63,672 bases of DNA from Bacillota bacterium (GCA_023395595.1 JAEWYO010000012.1:1-63672); one strand, 5' to 3'. Numbered from the stretch's first letter, positions 32,860-41,250 are shown. Notes: generated by a model from the sequence alone, not told the origin. Numbers and translations are program-made.

Positions 32860-33256
32860 GTTGGCATTTTTGCCGGATCACAGCCGGGAGAACGCAAAGT
32901 AACACACAAAAAAGGCTATGACTGCGAAGAAGTAGCGGTGAAGGCGGGTTCATCCCCGCTTCAACAATCCCGAAAGAGAGCTGCCGGTTGGTGCAAGGCA
33001 GACGGGAACACCCGCGAAATACACGCAAACAGCCGCCGCCTGAACGGGCACGCCCGATTTTGATCGGGATCGCTTGAGTAGGGATGCGCCGGGATTCCTC
33101 CCGTTATCAAAGGCAGGGTATCGACAGAGCCCGTTTTGTTCTCCGCTTTGTCCGCACCCGCAAAGGCCGCGTCCCGCGAGGGCACGGCAAACCGAGGTGG
33201 TACCGCGAATGAACCATTCGCCCTCTTGCAGCAGCAGCAGGAGGGTGTTTTTTTAT
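32860..33256 (+). promoter_or_regulatory. T-box riboswitch, predicted tyrosine (UAC) specifier
   Basis: The leader has the main T-box landmarks. Stem I has AGTA at 32931 opposite GAA at 33016 (the specifier-loop S-turn), with GCGGTG/CACCCGC above it and GGCT/AGCC below. The distal loop contains GAGAGCTGCCGGTTGGTGC near 32976. The specifier reads UAC at 33020-33022 followed by A. The conserved T-box AGGTGGTACCGCG lies at 33195-33207, and a CCCTC/GAGGG terminator with T7 lies at 33221-33252. The UGGU bulge would pair with a tRNA ending A-CCA, as tRNA-Tyr does; tRNA-Trp ends in G. Uncharged tRNA binding should permit read-through into the gene 100 bases downstream. A one-base shift would give AUA (Ile), which I consider less likely. 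Confidence 0.9.
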
Positions 33257-33361
33257 TCTCTTTCCTATTTTATCCCAAAGCTTTTTATTCCAAAGCTTCC
33301 GCAAATTTTTTCCAGACTTATAACAATCAAATTCAAGAAACCAACAAAGGAGATTAGGGCA

Positions 33362-34810
33362 ATGAGCGAAGTCAAACTGTTTTCGGGGGAAAAGCTCCCG
33401 CTCGAAATGCACAAGGTACGCGTGGTACAAAAGCTGAATCTGCTTCCCGTGGAAGCGCGGCAAAAGGCAATGGCAGCGGCGGGTAACAACACGTTTCTAC
33501 TGAGAAACGAGGATGTCTATCTGGACATGCTCACCGACAGCGGCGTGAACGCGATGAGCGACCAGGCAGTCGCCTCCATGATGGTGGCGGACGACAGCTA
33601 TGCCGGCAGCGCGACATATTACCGCCTCGAGAGCAAGATTTGTGAGTTGTTTGGCACGCAGTATTTTCTCCCCGCCCACCAGGGGCGCGCCTGCGAGAGC
33701 ATAATCGCCGAATCATTCGTCAAACCCGGCAGCGTGGTGCCGATGAACTTCCACTTCACCACCGCGAAGGCGCATATCACGCGCGTCGGTGGGCGGGTCG
33801 AGGAGCTTGTTTCGGACGCGGGGCTCGAACCGGAAAGCGATCTGCCGTTTAAGGGAAATATCGACCTCGACAAACTCCGCGAATGCATCGCCCGAAACGG
33901 CAAGGAGAACATCGCATTTGTCCGCATCGAAGCGGGCACCAACCTCATCGGCGGGCAGCCAGTCTCGCTGGAAAACATGGTCGCAACCGCGAAGATTGCG
34001 CGGGAAAACGGCATTCCCGTCGTGCTGGATGCCAGTCTCTTGCAGGACAACCTGCACTTTATCAAAACCCGCGAAGCCGCTTGCAAGGGCATGACTATCC
34101 GCGAGATCACACGCGCGGTCTGCGCCAACGCGGACATCATCTATTTCTCTGCCCGCAAGCTCGGCTTTGCGCGCGGCGGCGGCATCGCGATGAACAACCG
34201 CGAATACTACGAGCGTATGAAGGATTTCATCCCGTTGTTTGAAGGCTTCTTGACCTATGGCGGTATGAGCGTGCGCGAGATGGAGGCCATGACCGTCGGG
34301 CTGGAAGAAACCATGGACGAAACCGTGATTTCGCAAGGTCCGCAGTTCATCGAGTTTATGGCTGCGGAGCTGCAAAAACGCGGTGTTCCCGTTGTCACTC
34401 CTGCGGGCGGACTCGGCTGTCACATCAACGCGCGGAAGTTCCTTTCGCATATCGACGACCATGCCTATCCCGCAGCAGCGTTGGCAGCGGCGGTCTACAT
34501 CGCGGGCGGCGTGCGCGGCATGGAACGCGGAACCCTGTCCGAGCAGCGCGAGCCGGACGGCACGGAGCCCATCGCGAGCATGGAGCTGCTGCGCCTTGCA
34601 CTGCCAAGGCGCGTGTTCACGATGAGTCAGGTGCTCTATGCGGTCGATCGCATCAGCTGGCTCTACGAAAACCGCCACCTTGTCGGCGGGCTAAACTTCG
34701 TGGAGGAACCCAAGACCCTGCGCTTCTTCTTCGGCCGGCTGGAGCCCATCGGCGACTGGCAGGAGCAGCTCGTCGCCAAATTCCGCAAGGACATCGGGGA
34801 TAGTTTGTAA
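33362..34810 (+). CDS. tpl: Tyrosine phenol-lyase (beta-tyrosinase), PLP-dependent
   Basis: A 482-residue beta-eliminating lyase that cleaves tyrosine to phenol, pyruvate and ammonia, a reversible reaction. The family blocks NTFLLRNEDVYLDMLTDSGVNAMSD and LRFFFGRLEPIGDW are present, and the PLP lysine is K266 in FSARK. Two residues that separate tyrosine phenol-lyase from tryptophanase are of the lyase kind: T133 (FTT, Thr124 in the Citrobacter enzyme; Asp in tryptophanases) and R389 (MERG, Arg381; hydrophobic in tryptophanases). The lysine region (SARKLG) departs from the usual SGKKD or SAKKD, so it is a divergent member. It is controlled by the Tyr-type T-box upstream. The start follows AAAGGAG. 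Confidence 0.8.
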   Translation: MSEVKLFSGEKLPLEMHKVRVVQKLNLLPVEARQKAMAAAGNNTFLLRNEDVYLDMLTDSGVNAMSDQAVASMMVADDSYAGSATYYRLESKICELFGTQYFLPAHQGRACESIIAESFVKPGSVVPMNFHFTTAKAHITRVGGRVEELVSDAGLEPESDLPFKGNIDLDKLRECIARNGKENIAFVRIEAGTNLIGGQPVSLENMVATAKIARENGIPVVLDASLLQDNLHFIKTREAACKGMTIREITRAVCANADIIYFSARKLGFARGGGIAMNNREYYERMKDFIPLFEGFLTYGGMSVREMEAMTVGLEETMDETVISQGPQFIEFMAAELQKRGVPVVTPAGGLGCHINARKFLSHIDDHAYPAAALAAAVYIAGGVRGMERGTLSEQREPDGTEPIASMELLRLALPRRVFTMSQVLYAVDRISWLYENRHLVGGLNFVEEPKTLRFFFGRLEPIGDWQEQLVAKFRKDIGDSL

Positions 34811-34839
34811 GGATTTCCTCTAGAAGCACGAATACGTAT

Positions 34840-34872
34840 AAGGAGCTGTTTGGAAAAACGGCTCCTTTTTTG
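34840..34872 (+). terminator. Intrinsic terminator after the tyrosine phenol-lyase gene
   Basis: AAGGAGC and GCTCCTT enclose a loop of about 14 bases, followed by TTTTTT. Confidence 0.8.
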
Positions 34873-34924
34873 CGGTGCGGTGCGAGTGATATGCGCATAT
34901 TATCCTTCTTTGGGGTGCGGCGGA

Positions 34925-35017
34925 TTGAGCCGATCCTCAAGCAAACGTCGAGTTGTTCGAGGTGCGGGCGGATGCTATCCGCCCCAACAGGCGGCTTGAA
35001 CCGATCCTCAAGCAAAC
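34925..35017. repeat. 22-bp direct repeat pair
   Basis: TTGAGCCGATCCTCAAGCAA and TTGAACCGATCCTCAAGCAA, each followed by AC, start at 34925 and 34996, differ by one base and are 71 bp apart. They surround a GGGCGGAT palindrome. Confidence 0.85.
34966..34984. repeat. REP-like palindrome, copy 1
   Basis: GGGCGGATGCTATCCGCCC, a 19-base palindrome with a 3-base centre. Related copies are at 35077 and 57637, all intergenic. Confidence 0.8.
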
Positions 35018-35076
35018 CTTACCGAAAACCCCTCTTCTTTCACCGCTCACCCCGCCGAACCACGCGGGTTCTGTAG

Positions 35077-35095
35077 GGGCGGATAGCATCCGCCC
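35077..35095. repeat. REP-like palindrome, copy 2
   Basis: GGGCGGATAGCATCCGCCC, preceded by CTGTAG. It belongs to the same family as 34966 and 57637. Confidence 0.8.
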
Positions 35096-35120
35096 GCGTT
35101 TTCTGCACGCCAAACGCGCA

Positions 35121-35148
35121 AAAAAGCTCCCCGTTTCCGAGGAGCTTC
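35121..35148 (-). terminator. Terminator of lysC
   Basis: On the minus strand AGCTCC, a 10-base loop, GGAGCT and TTTTTT form an intrinsic terminator 20 bases after the lysC stop. Confidence 0.85.
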
Positions 35149-35167
35149 GCGTGTGTTGTTGTGATGC

Positions 35168-36484
35168 TTACGCGAACGCGCGGTAGATCGCCTTGACCGC
35201 GGTGTTGAGATCGTCGTTTTCGATGCCGACGATGATGTTCATCTCCGAGGAACCCTGGTCGATCATGCGGACGTTAACCCCCGCCTCGTACAGCGCGCCA
35301 AAGAGCCGCGCCGACACGCCGAGGGAGTGAATCATGCCCTTGCCGACGGTGGCAACCAGTGCCATGTTGGAATGCACCTCGACGCTCTGCGGTTCGCAGT
35401 CCCGCTGAATCTCACGAAGCACCTGCTCAAGATGTTCCTTGAGCTTGATGTCGGAAATAACGAGGCTCATGGTGTCGATGCCGCTGGGCACATGCTCAAA
35501 GGAGATGTTGTAGCGATCCAGCACCCGAAGCAGGCGGTAACCAAAACCGACCTCGTTGTGCATGTTGTCCTTGTAGACCGTGATGACGGTGAACCCCTTT
35601 CGTCCTGCCACGCCGGTAAGCACGCCGTCGCGCTTGTAATACTTCAAAAACGCGTCGGGGATGACCATCGTGCCCTCGTCCTCTGGGCGATTGGTGTTGC
35701 GCACATTGATCGGAATCTGCGCGCGGCGCACGGGGAAAATCGAATCCTCATGCAGCACGGTAGCCCCCATATAGCTCAGTTCCCGCAGCTCGGAATACGT
35801 GACCACCGAGATCACCTTGGGGTTTTCCACAATGCGCGGGTCCGCCATAAGGAACCCACTCACATCGGTCCAGTTTTCGTAGACATCCGCCTGAACCGCG
35901 CGCGCAACGATTGCGCCCGTGATATCACTTCCACCGCGCGAAAACGTCTTGATGCTGCCGTCGCGCTTTCTGCCATAGAAGCCGGGCACGACGACGTTCT
36001 GCGTCTCCGCGAGCTTCTGTGTCCACTTCTGCGTGGTCTCGTCGTCATAGGTTCCGTCTGCATGGAAGCTGATGAGCTCCGCCGCATCATAGAAATCAAA
36101 CCCCAGATAGTCCGCAAGCAGAAGCCCGCTTAAGTATTCCCCGCGGCTCGCGATATAGTCTTCGCTTGCGCCGGTGAGGATGTTCTTTTTGATCGCGGAG
36201 AGCTCCAGCGCGATGTTGGTCTTGAGTCCCAGCTCGGTTTCGATGCCGATGTAGCGCTCGGCAATCTGCTCATACGTGTCGTCAAACGAAAGTCCGTTGG
36301 AGTTTTTGGCATAGCATAGGTACAGCAAGTCGGTGATCTTCTCGTCGCTGGGAAAGCGTTTGCCCGGCGCGGAGGGTACAACGTACTTTCGCGCCTTGTC
36401 GGCCAGAATGATATTCTTGACCTTTGTGAAATTCTCGGCGTTGCAGAGACTGGTTCCGCCGAATTTTACCGTTTTGACCGCCAT
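35168..36484 (-). CDS. lysC: Aspartate kinase
   Basis: A 438-residue monofunctional aspartokinase that phosphorylates aspartate in the Lys/Thr/Met pathway. KTVKFGGTS opens the protein (ATP site), followed by GSIKTFSRGGSDITGAIVARAVQADVYENWTDVSG for substrate binding, and two C-terminal ACT domains for amino-acid feedback. There is no homoserine dehydrogenase fusion. No lysine riboswitch is visible in the short upstream gap. The ribosome site is GAGGGAAA. Confidence 0.93.
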   Translation of the reverse strand: MAVKTVKFGGTSLCNAENFTKVKNIILADKARKYVVPSAPGKRFPSDEKITDLLYLCYAKNSNGLSFDDTYEQIAERYIGIETELGLKTNIALELSAIKKNILTGASEDYIASRGEYLSGLLLADYLGFDFYDAAELISFHADGTYDDETTQKWTQKLAETQNVVVPGFYGRKRDGSIKTFSRGGSDITGAIVARAVQADVYENWTDVSGFLMADPRIVENPKVISVVTYSELRELSYMGATVLHEDSIFPVRRAQIPINVRNTNRPEDEGTMVIPDAFLKYYKRDGVLTGVAGRKGFTVITVYKDNMHNEVGFGYRLLRVLDRYNISFEHVPSGIDTMSLVISDIKLKEHLEQVLREIQRDCEPQSVEVHSNMALVATVGKGMIHSLGVSARLFGALYEAGVNVRMIDQGSSEMNIIVGIENDDLNTAVKAIYRAFA

Positions 36485-36567
36485 TTGTTTTCCCTCGTTT
36501 CTATAGATTCAGCGGCGCGCGTTGCCGCGTGCCGCCCAACGAACTTGACTGCACCTTGCCGGTGAAG

Positions 36568-37893
36568 TTATTTCTTCTCCAGCGAGCGGCATTCGAGATA
36601 GTAGCGCTTCTCGTTCGCCTCGCCCATGGAGAATGTCTTTCTCGGCAGCGCGCCATCGTAGATGACCGTGGAGAAAAACTCGCTCTTCTTCAGCGCGGGC
36701 AGAAGGAAGCCGATTGCTCCGCCTTTTTTCGCGAGGTCCTTGACCACGTCCGCGCCGTGGATATAGTCGATTTCGCAGCCGCAGATCTCCTTGACCGCAT
36801 CGTCCAGCGCGGATTGCAGCGTGCCGACCGCGAGCTGTGACGTCGGGCAGCTCACGATGAACGCGCCCTCCACCTCACCCGTGATGAACGGCAGAACATG
36901 TGTGTCCCCGCCCTGTGCGCAGGGCATGCGCCCCAGTTCCACCTTTGCGCAGGCATACTGCGACTTAAAGTGGCGCAGGATGGTTTCAATCGCGCGGTTG
37001 CCGGAAGCTCCGAACACCACGCGGTGGATCGGCTCAAACACGATACCATCGTCATGTACGTTTTCCACCTCGACCAGCGCATAGCGGGCGGGATGATCTG
37101 CGCGCTCACCTTCCGGCAGAGATTCTTTGATCTTTTCCCAATTGGCCTTTGCGGTTGCAAAGCTGTGGTTACCGTCGCCCATGGCAAAGAGCATCGGCGC
37201 GCGATCGCCATATTTCTCGGAGAAACGCTTTTCGTCCTTGAGCACGCCGAGCGCCGCAAGAACGCCGTTGATGTCGTCCTCGCCATCCACAAGATGCCCG
37301 CTGATATGCCCGCCTTCGAGCATCAGATCGGTATCATACAGCTTGGTGAGCTTCGCTTTTTTCTGTGCGAGCGGCTCGATGACCGTCTTGTCCGGGTCGT
37401 CGATCAGCACGAGGATATGCGGCAGCTCGATGGGCGCGCCTTCGCGGATCTTCAGCCGCGGCGGAATGCGGGAGACAATCGTCCCCTCCGTCGCGCGGAT
37501 CAGCGTGGTGGAGCCCTTGGAATAATCGTACGCTTCAAGGTCCAACGCCATGACAAGCCCGGTACGTGTGGCACCGCCAACCGTGCGGGTGACGAGCACA
37601 AACCCCTGCGGCTTCTCTTCGAGCACACCTTTGTCGAGATAATCACGCATGTGCTGCTTGATGCTCACGATGCGCTCCGCTTCGCCGGGCTTCTCCAGAT
37701 AGGCTTCCGGCAGGATGAGTTCAAGCGTGGACGGCGCTTTGCCGACGATGCGCTTGGCATCTTCCCAATACGCGGGCTGGGATGTGTACTGGTCGCAGGC
37801 GACAACCGCCCACTTGTAATAGTCCGTGCCCTTTTTCGGCAGTAATACGCGCGGCACTTGCACCGCAACGTCGTTACGATACCGGTCTTCCAT
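36568..37893 (-). CDS. DUF1015 family protein
   Basis: A 441-residue cytosolic protein whose opening (RVLLPKKGTDYYKWAVVACDQYTSQPAYWEDAKRI) and FAMGDGNHSFATAKANWEKIK match DUF1015. The family is often next to serine or phosphoglycerate metabolism genes, but its chemistry is not settled to my knowledge. Here it lies between lysC and the arginine genes and has its own promoter. Confidence 0.85.
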   Translation of the reverse strand: MEDRYRNDVAVQVPRVLLPKKGTDYYKWAVVACDQYTSQPAYWEDAKRIVGKAPSTLELILPEAYLEKPGEAERIVSIKQHMRDYLDKGVLEEKPQGFVLVTRTVGGATRTGLVMALDLEAYDYSKGSTTLIRATEGTIVSRIPPRLKIREGAPIELPHILVLIDDPDKTVIEPLAQKKAKLTKLYDTDLMLEGGHISGHLVDGEDDINGVLAALGVLKDEKRFSEKYGDRAPMLFAMGDGNHSFATAKANWEKIKESLPEGERADHPARYALVEVENVHDDGIVFEPIHRVVFGASGNRAIETILRHFKSQYACAKVELGRMPCAQGGDTHVLPFITGEVEGAFIVSCPTSQLAVGTLQSALDDAVKEICGCEIDYIHGADVVKDLAKKGGAIGFLLPALKKSEFFSTVIYDGALPRKTFSMGEANEKRYYLECRSLEKK

Positions 37894-37994
37894 AGTCTTT
37901 CTTACCCCTCTTAACTATTGTTGTTATGGTTTGCCGCGTTCGGTCGCTCCTCCGAATACTCGCGGCATTGTTCCGTTTTTTACGTAATGCGGGT

Positions 37995-38023
37995 ATTATA
38001 CCTTATATTTTTTTTGCTTTCAA
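37995..38023 (-). promoter_or_regulatory. Promoter of the DUF1015 gene
   Basis: On the minus strand TTGAAA (38018-38023), a 17-base spacer and TATAAT (37995-38000) lie about 100 bases before the start codon. Confidence 0.75.
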
Positions 38024-38105
38024 TAATATCTATCGGAAAATCGCCCGTTTTGCAGATTTATTCGATCTATCTGCATATTCTACAGCATATACTTCAAAAA
38101 AGCCC

Positions 38106-39089
38106 TTATTCGCCAAGCGTCGCGACCATGACGGCCTTGATCGTATGCATGCGGTTTTCCGCCTCGTCGAAGACCACACTGTGCTTGGAACGGAACACTT
38201 CGTCGCTGACTTCCATCTCCCGTAACCCATACTTTTCAAAAACCTCTCTGCCGACGACGGTCTCAAGATCGTGAAAACTCGGCAGGCAGTGCAAAAACAG
38301 CACGTCGGGATTGTTGGTTTTTCTCAGCAGCTCCATCGTCACGCGGTACGGCTCCAGCAGTCGGATGCGCTCGGCATACTGCGCTTCCTCTCCCATCGAC
38401 ACCCAAACGTCGGCATACACCACATCCGCGCCCGCCGCCGCATCCAGCGATTCGGAAAACGAAATCCTTGCGCCAGTGGTCTTGGCCAGCTCCTGCATCC
38501 GCGCGGTCAGCCCCTCTTCCGGCCAGAGCGCACGCGGGGCAATCGCGGTGAACGTCATGCCCATCTTCGCGCAGCCGATCATGAGGCTGTTGCCCATGTT
38601 GTTGCGCGCGTCGCCCACGTAGCACAGGTGAATCTGGCTCAGTGGCTTCTTTGCGTGCTCTTCGATGGTCATGAGGTCCGCGAGAATCTGCGTCGGGTGG
38701 TCGGTGTCCGTCAGCCCGTTCCAAACCGGCACGCCGGAATAGCGCGCGAGGTCTTCCACAATCTCCTGTGCAAAGCCACGGTACTCAATTGCGTCATAGT
38801 AGCGTCCGAGTACCTTTGCGGTGTCTTCCAGAGACTCCTTCTTGCCCATCTGGCTGTTGCTCAGGTACGTCACATGCGCGCCTTCGTCCAGCGCGGCGAC
38901 CTCAAACGCGCAGCGCGTGCGGGTGCTGGTTTTGTCGAAAATCAGCACGATGTTTCTGTGTTTGAGCCGCTCCGGGAACACGCGCGCGGCTTTCTCTTTC
39001 TTCAGCGCGTGGCTCAAATCGAGCAGATGGCGAATCTCTTCGGGGGAATAATCAAGCAGGGTCAAAAAACTTCTTCCGCGCAGGTTCAT
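38106..39089 (-). CDS. arcB: Ornithine carbamoyltransferase (probably catabolic)
   Basis: A 327-residue transcarbamylase. The carbamoyl-phosphate site STRTR, the HPTQ loop (DHPTQILADL) and the ornithine-site HCLPSFHD are present. It interconverts citrulline plus phosphate with ornithine plus carbamoyl phosphate. Proximity to arginine deiminase argues for the catabolic direction (arcB), but the sequence alone does not separate it from biosynthetic argF. The start is the ATG at 39089 after GGAGGAACGT. Confidence 0.9.
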   Translation of the reverse strand: MNLRGRSFLTLLDYSPEEIRHLLDLSHALKKEKAARVFPERLKHRNIVLIFDKTSTRTRCAFEVAALDEGAHVTYLSNSQMGKKESLEDTAKVLGRYYDAIEYRGFAQEIVEDLARYSGVPVWNGLTDTDHPTQILADLMTIEEHAKKPLSQIHLCYVGDARNNMGNSLMIGCAKMGMTFTAIAPRALWPEEGLTARMQELAKTTGARISFSESLDAAAGADVVYADVWVSMGEEAQYAERIRLLEPYRVTMELLRKTNNPDVLFLHCLPSFHDLETVVGREVFEKYGLREMEVSDEVFRSKHSVVFDEAENRMHTIKAVMVATLGE

Positions 39090-39117
39090 ACGTTCCTCCA
39101 AAAAATCTTATATTTAT

Positions 39118-39714
39118 TTACTGTAACTGTCTTAGCCCGACATCGATCCCGTCGATATAGAGCGCATATGGCGATCCGTCTTCCACAAACGTGCCGGTAA
39201 AGTAGGTCAGGCCGTTGTAGGTAAACGCCTTTTCAAACTCCGTTCCCTTGCTGTCGAGAATCGTCTCCGGCTTGCGATCCGTCTCCATCATGGTGATCTG
39301 CACAAATCGTTCCTGCGTGCGCCTGTCTCCGCGGATGATTACGCTCACGCTGTCGGCAAAGGCACTCTCCCGCGCCGCGTACATCGGGCTGATCAGATAG
39401 AACCGTCCGTCTTTCTTTTGCAGCACCTCGCTGGTTTTGTCCGAGAGGACGAGCGCGCTTTGCTCGTTTTCGACGGGGAACAGCCACTCCGCCTTTCCGT
39501 ATTTGTATTCAATCGCCTGCTTAGCCGTGGTAAATCCGCCAAACTGGTTCTCAAACGGCCATTGATAGAGCAGTGATGCGAATAAAAACGCGGTCAGCCC
39601 CGCCGAGACGAGGAAAAAGACCCTTCTTGCCTGAAATGTGTGCCGAAACACAGGGACTAACACAATCGGGGATGCCAGAGAAATCGCGCATACTACGCGG
39701 ATGAAATCGTACAT
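39118..39714 (-). CDS. Membrane protein of unknown function in the arginine cluster
   Basis: A 198-residue protein with two N-terminal membrane helices (about 4-24 and 30-52) and an extracytoplasmic domain with GQxS-like beta-strands (VSVIIRGDRRTQERFVQITMMETD). It lies between arcA and arcB on the same strand. It is too short and has too few helices to be the arginine/ornithine antiporter ArcD. No family recognised. Confidence 0.6.
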   Translation of the reverse strand: MYDFIRVVCAISLASPIVLVPVFRHTFQARRVFFLVSAGLTAFLFASLLYQWPFENQFGGFTTAKQAIEYKYGKAEWLFPVENEQSALVLSDKTSEVLQKKDGRFYLISPMYAARESAFADSVSVIIRGDRRTQERFVQITMMETDRKPETILDSKGTEFEKAFTYNGLTYFTGTFVEDGSPYALYIDGIDVGLRQLQ

Positions 39715-39798
39715 GTGAGAATACTCTTTTCTTTGATTTGAGCGCAGGTGTTTTCATTTGCTGCCCAAACACATTTTACCACATCACAGCCTCACGCC

Positions 39799-39878
39799 TA
39801 CTCCCGCCAGAGCGGCATGCTCATGCTTACCATTTTTATAGGCAGTCGCGTTTACTCCCGCCAGAGCGGCATACTCAT
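39799..39878. repeat. Duplicated 26-bp arcA tail
   Basis: The 26 bases at 39853-39878, which encode the end of arcA (MSMPLWRE plus stop on the minus strand), recur with one mismatch at 39799-39824, 54 bp away and downstream of the gene. The second copy again reads MSMPLWRE and a stop. Confidence 0.85.
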
Positions 39879-41060
39879 ACATCTGGGTCCCCCGCGCCCG
39901 CGGGAAAGCTCCGCCGATGGGATTTCGTGTACCGTCACGCCGTTGTCGCGCAGGATGCCGTTGGTCACATAGTTGCGCGAAAAGGCGATCACTTCGCCTG
40001 GCGCAACCGCGAGGGTGTTTGTTCCGTCGTTCCATTGCTCCCGCGCGGCATCGATGGCACTCGCGCCGCCGCAGTGAATCATCGTCACCTTCTCCACATG
40101 CAGCGCGTCGGCAAGGGGCTCCGCAAGCTTTCGCTTCTCCGGCTCGATGACGAGCGCGCCGTTTTTCTTGACGAGCGAGAACGTGCGCACGGCGGGCAGG
40201 ATCGACGGATGAATCGTGAATTTATCCGCGTCTACCATGGTCATCACGGTATCGAGGTGCATATAGGATCGCGTCTTGGGGATATCGATCGCAAGCACGC
40301 GGGAAATCCCCGTCTCCTCACAGATCAAGCGCTGGGCCAGCGCCTCCACCGCGTGCGGGTCGGTACGCTGGGAGATGCCGACGGCGACCACCTCCGGCGA
40401 GAGCACGAGCACGTCTCCGCCTTCGATGGAGAACGGGTCGGTTCTCGCGTGCAGCATCGGCGTGCTTTGGTAGAGCGGATGATGCGTGAAAAGATATTGC
40501 CCGAAGAGCGTTTCTCGCGCGCGCACGGCGTTTGCCATGCTGGAGATGCACACCCCGCCATCGATCATGAAAAACGGGTCGCGCGTAAAATAGAGATTCG
40601 GCATGGGATCGACAAAGAAGGGATACGCATCGTCGATATAGTCCACCAGATGGCGCGGCTCTTGGCTGCCAAGATCGCTCTTGCGCACGCCGCGCACCAT
40701 GCTCGCGAGCATTTGCGGCACGGGCAGGCTCAGCAGATACGCCCGCACTTCGTCCTCCATCCCGCGCACGGAAAGGCCGATCTCCGCAATAAAGTCCGAA
40801 ACGAACTGCTCCCGCACGGCGGACTCCATCACTGCCTGCTCCACAAGGTCGAGCAGATAAACAACCTCAACCCCGCTATCGCGCAGGGTTTGGGCAAACT
40901 GATCGTGTTCCTCGCGGGCATGCACCAGATACGGGATGTCCTCGAAAAGCTGGCGGGAGAGATATTGCGGCATGAGGTTTTCGAGTTCCTGCCCCGGGCG
41001 ATGCAGCAGCACGCGCCGGAGTTTGCCAACCTCGCTCTTCACCCGAATGGGAGAGTTCAT
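39852..41060 (-). CDS. arcA: Arginine deiminase
   Basis: A 402-residue guanidino-modifying enzyme converting arginine to citrulline and ammonia. Motifs: NLYFTRDPFFMI, IEGGDVLVL, MHLDTVMTMV, and the catalytic cysteine C394 in GGPRCMSMP. With ornithine carbamoyltransferase it forms the first two steps of the ATP-yielding arginine deiminase pathway; carbamate kinase and the antiporter are not in the window. The start is the ATG at 41060 after TAGGAGG. Confidence 0.95.
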   Translation of the reverse strand: MNSPIRVKSEVGKLRRVLLHRPGQELENLMPQYLSRQLFEDIPYLVHAREEHDQFAQTLRDSGVEVVYLLDLVEQAVMESAVREQFVSDFIAEIGLSVRGMEDEVRAYLLSLPVPQMLASMVRGVRKSDLGSQEPRHLVDYIDDAYPFFVDPMPNLYFTRDPFFMIDGGVCISSMANAVRARETLFGQYLFTHHPLYQSTPMLHARTDPFSIEGGDVLVLSPEVVAVGISQRTDPHAVEALAQRLICEETGISRVLAIDIPKTRSYMHLDTVMTMVDADKFTIHPSILPAVRTFSLVKKNGALVIEPEKRKLAEPLADALHVEKVTMIHCGGASAIDAAREQWNDGTNTLAVAPGEVIAFSRNYVTNGILRDNGVTVHEIPSAELSRGRGGPRCMSMPLWRE

Positions 41061-41190
41061 GCTTTTCCTCCTACTGTAGGTTCTTTCGGGCCGCTTGCCC
41101 ATCTTTCTTTTAAACCGTATAAAACCAATTCCGTCTTTATGACAATCGAAAAAATCCTACAGAATCTCACGTCTTTCAACGCATATGTCT

Positions 41191-41212
41191 ATTCTATCAA
41201 AGTTTTTATGCA
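41191..41212 (-). promoter_or_regulatory. Possible arcA promoter with an ARG-box-like site
   Basis: On the minus strand TGCATAAAAACTTTGA (41197-41212) precedes TAGAAT (41191-41196). The first half fits the ArgR ARG-box half site; the second half is poor. It would overlap the promoter spacer of arcA, about 140 bases before its start. Confidence 0.3.
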
Positions 41213-41250
41213 CCGTGTGAAAAACGCGCAAATATATGATTCTCGACACA

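Larger units (their letters stand above)
32628..33361. other. Intergenic region carrying the T-box leader
   Basis: These 734 bases between divergent genes contain the T-box promoter, the leader RNA and its terminator (listed separately). The first 180 bases are AT-rich and hold the promoter region of the minus-strand zinc-ribbon gene. No additional gene is evident. Confidence 0.8.
34811..35167. other. Repeat-rich intergenic region
   Basis: These 357 bases between convergent genes contain two terminators, two GGGCGGAT palindromes and a 22-bp direct repeat (listed separately), and no gene. Confidence 0.8.

Noticed and set aside
33019..33021. AUA (Ile) as T-box specifier
   Set aside because: It would be one base out of the usual alignment after GAA. 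UAC followed by A fits the pattern and the tyrosine-acting gene.
33362..34810. Tryptophanase
   Set aside because: The substrate-site Thr and Arg are of the tyrosine phenol-lyase kind, and neither UGG specifier nor a TnaC-type leader peptide is seen.
36485..36567. A lysine riboswitch before lysC
   Set aside because: The gap is only 83 bases and holds no matching fold.
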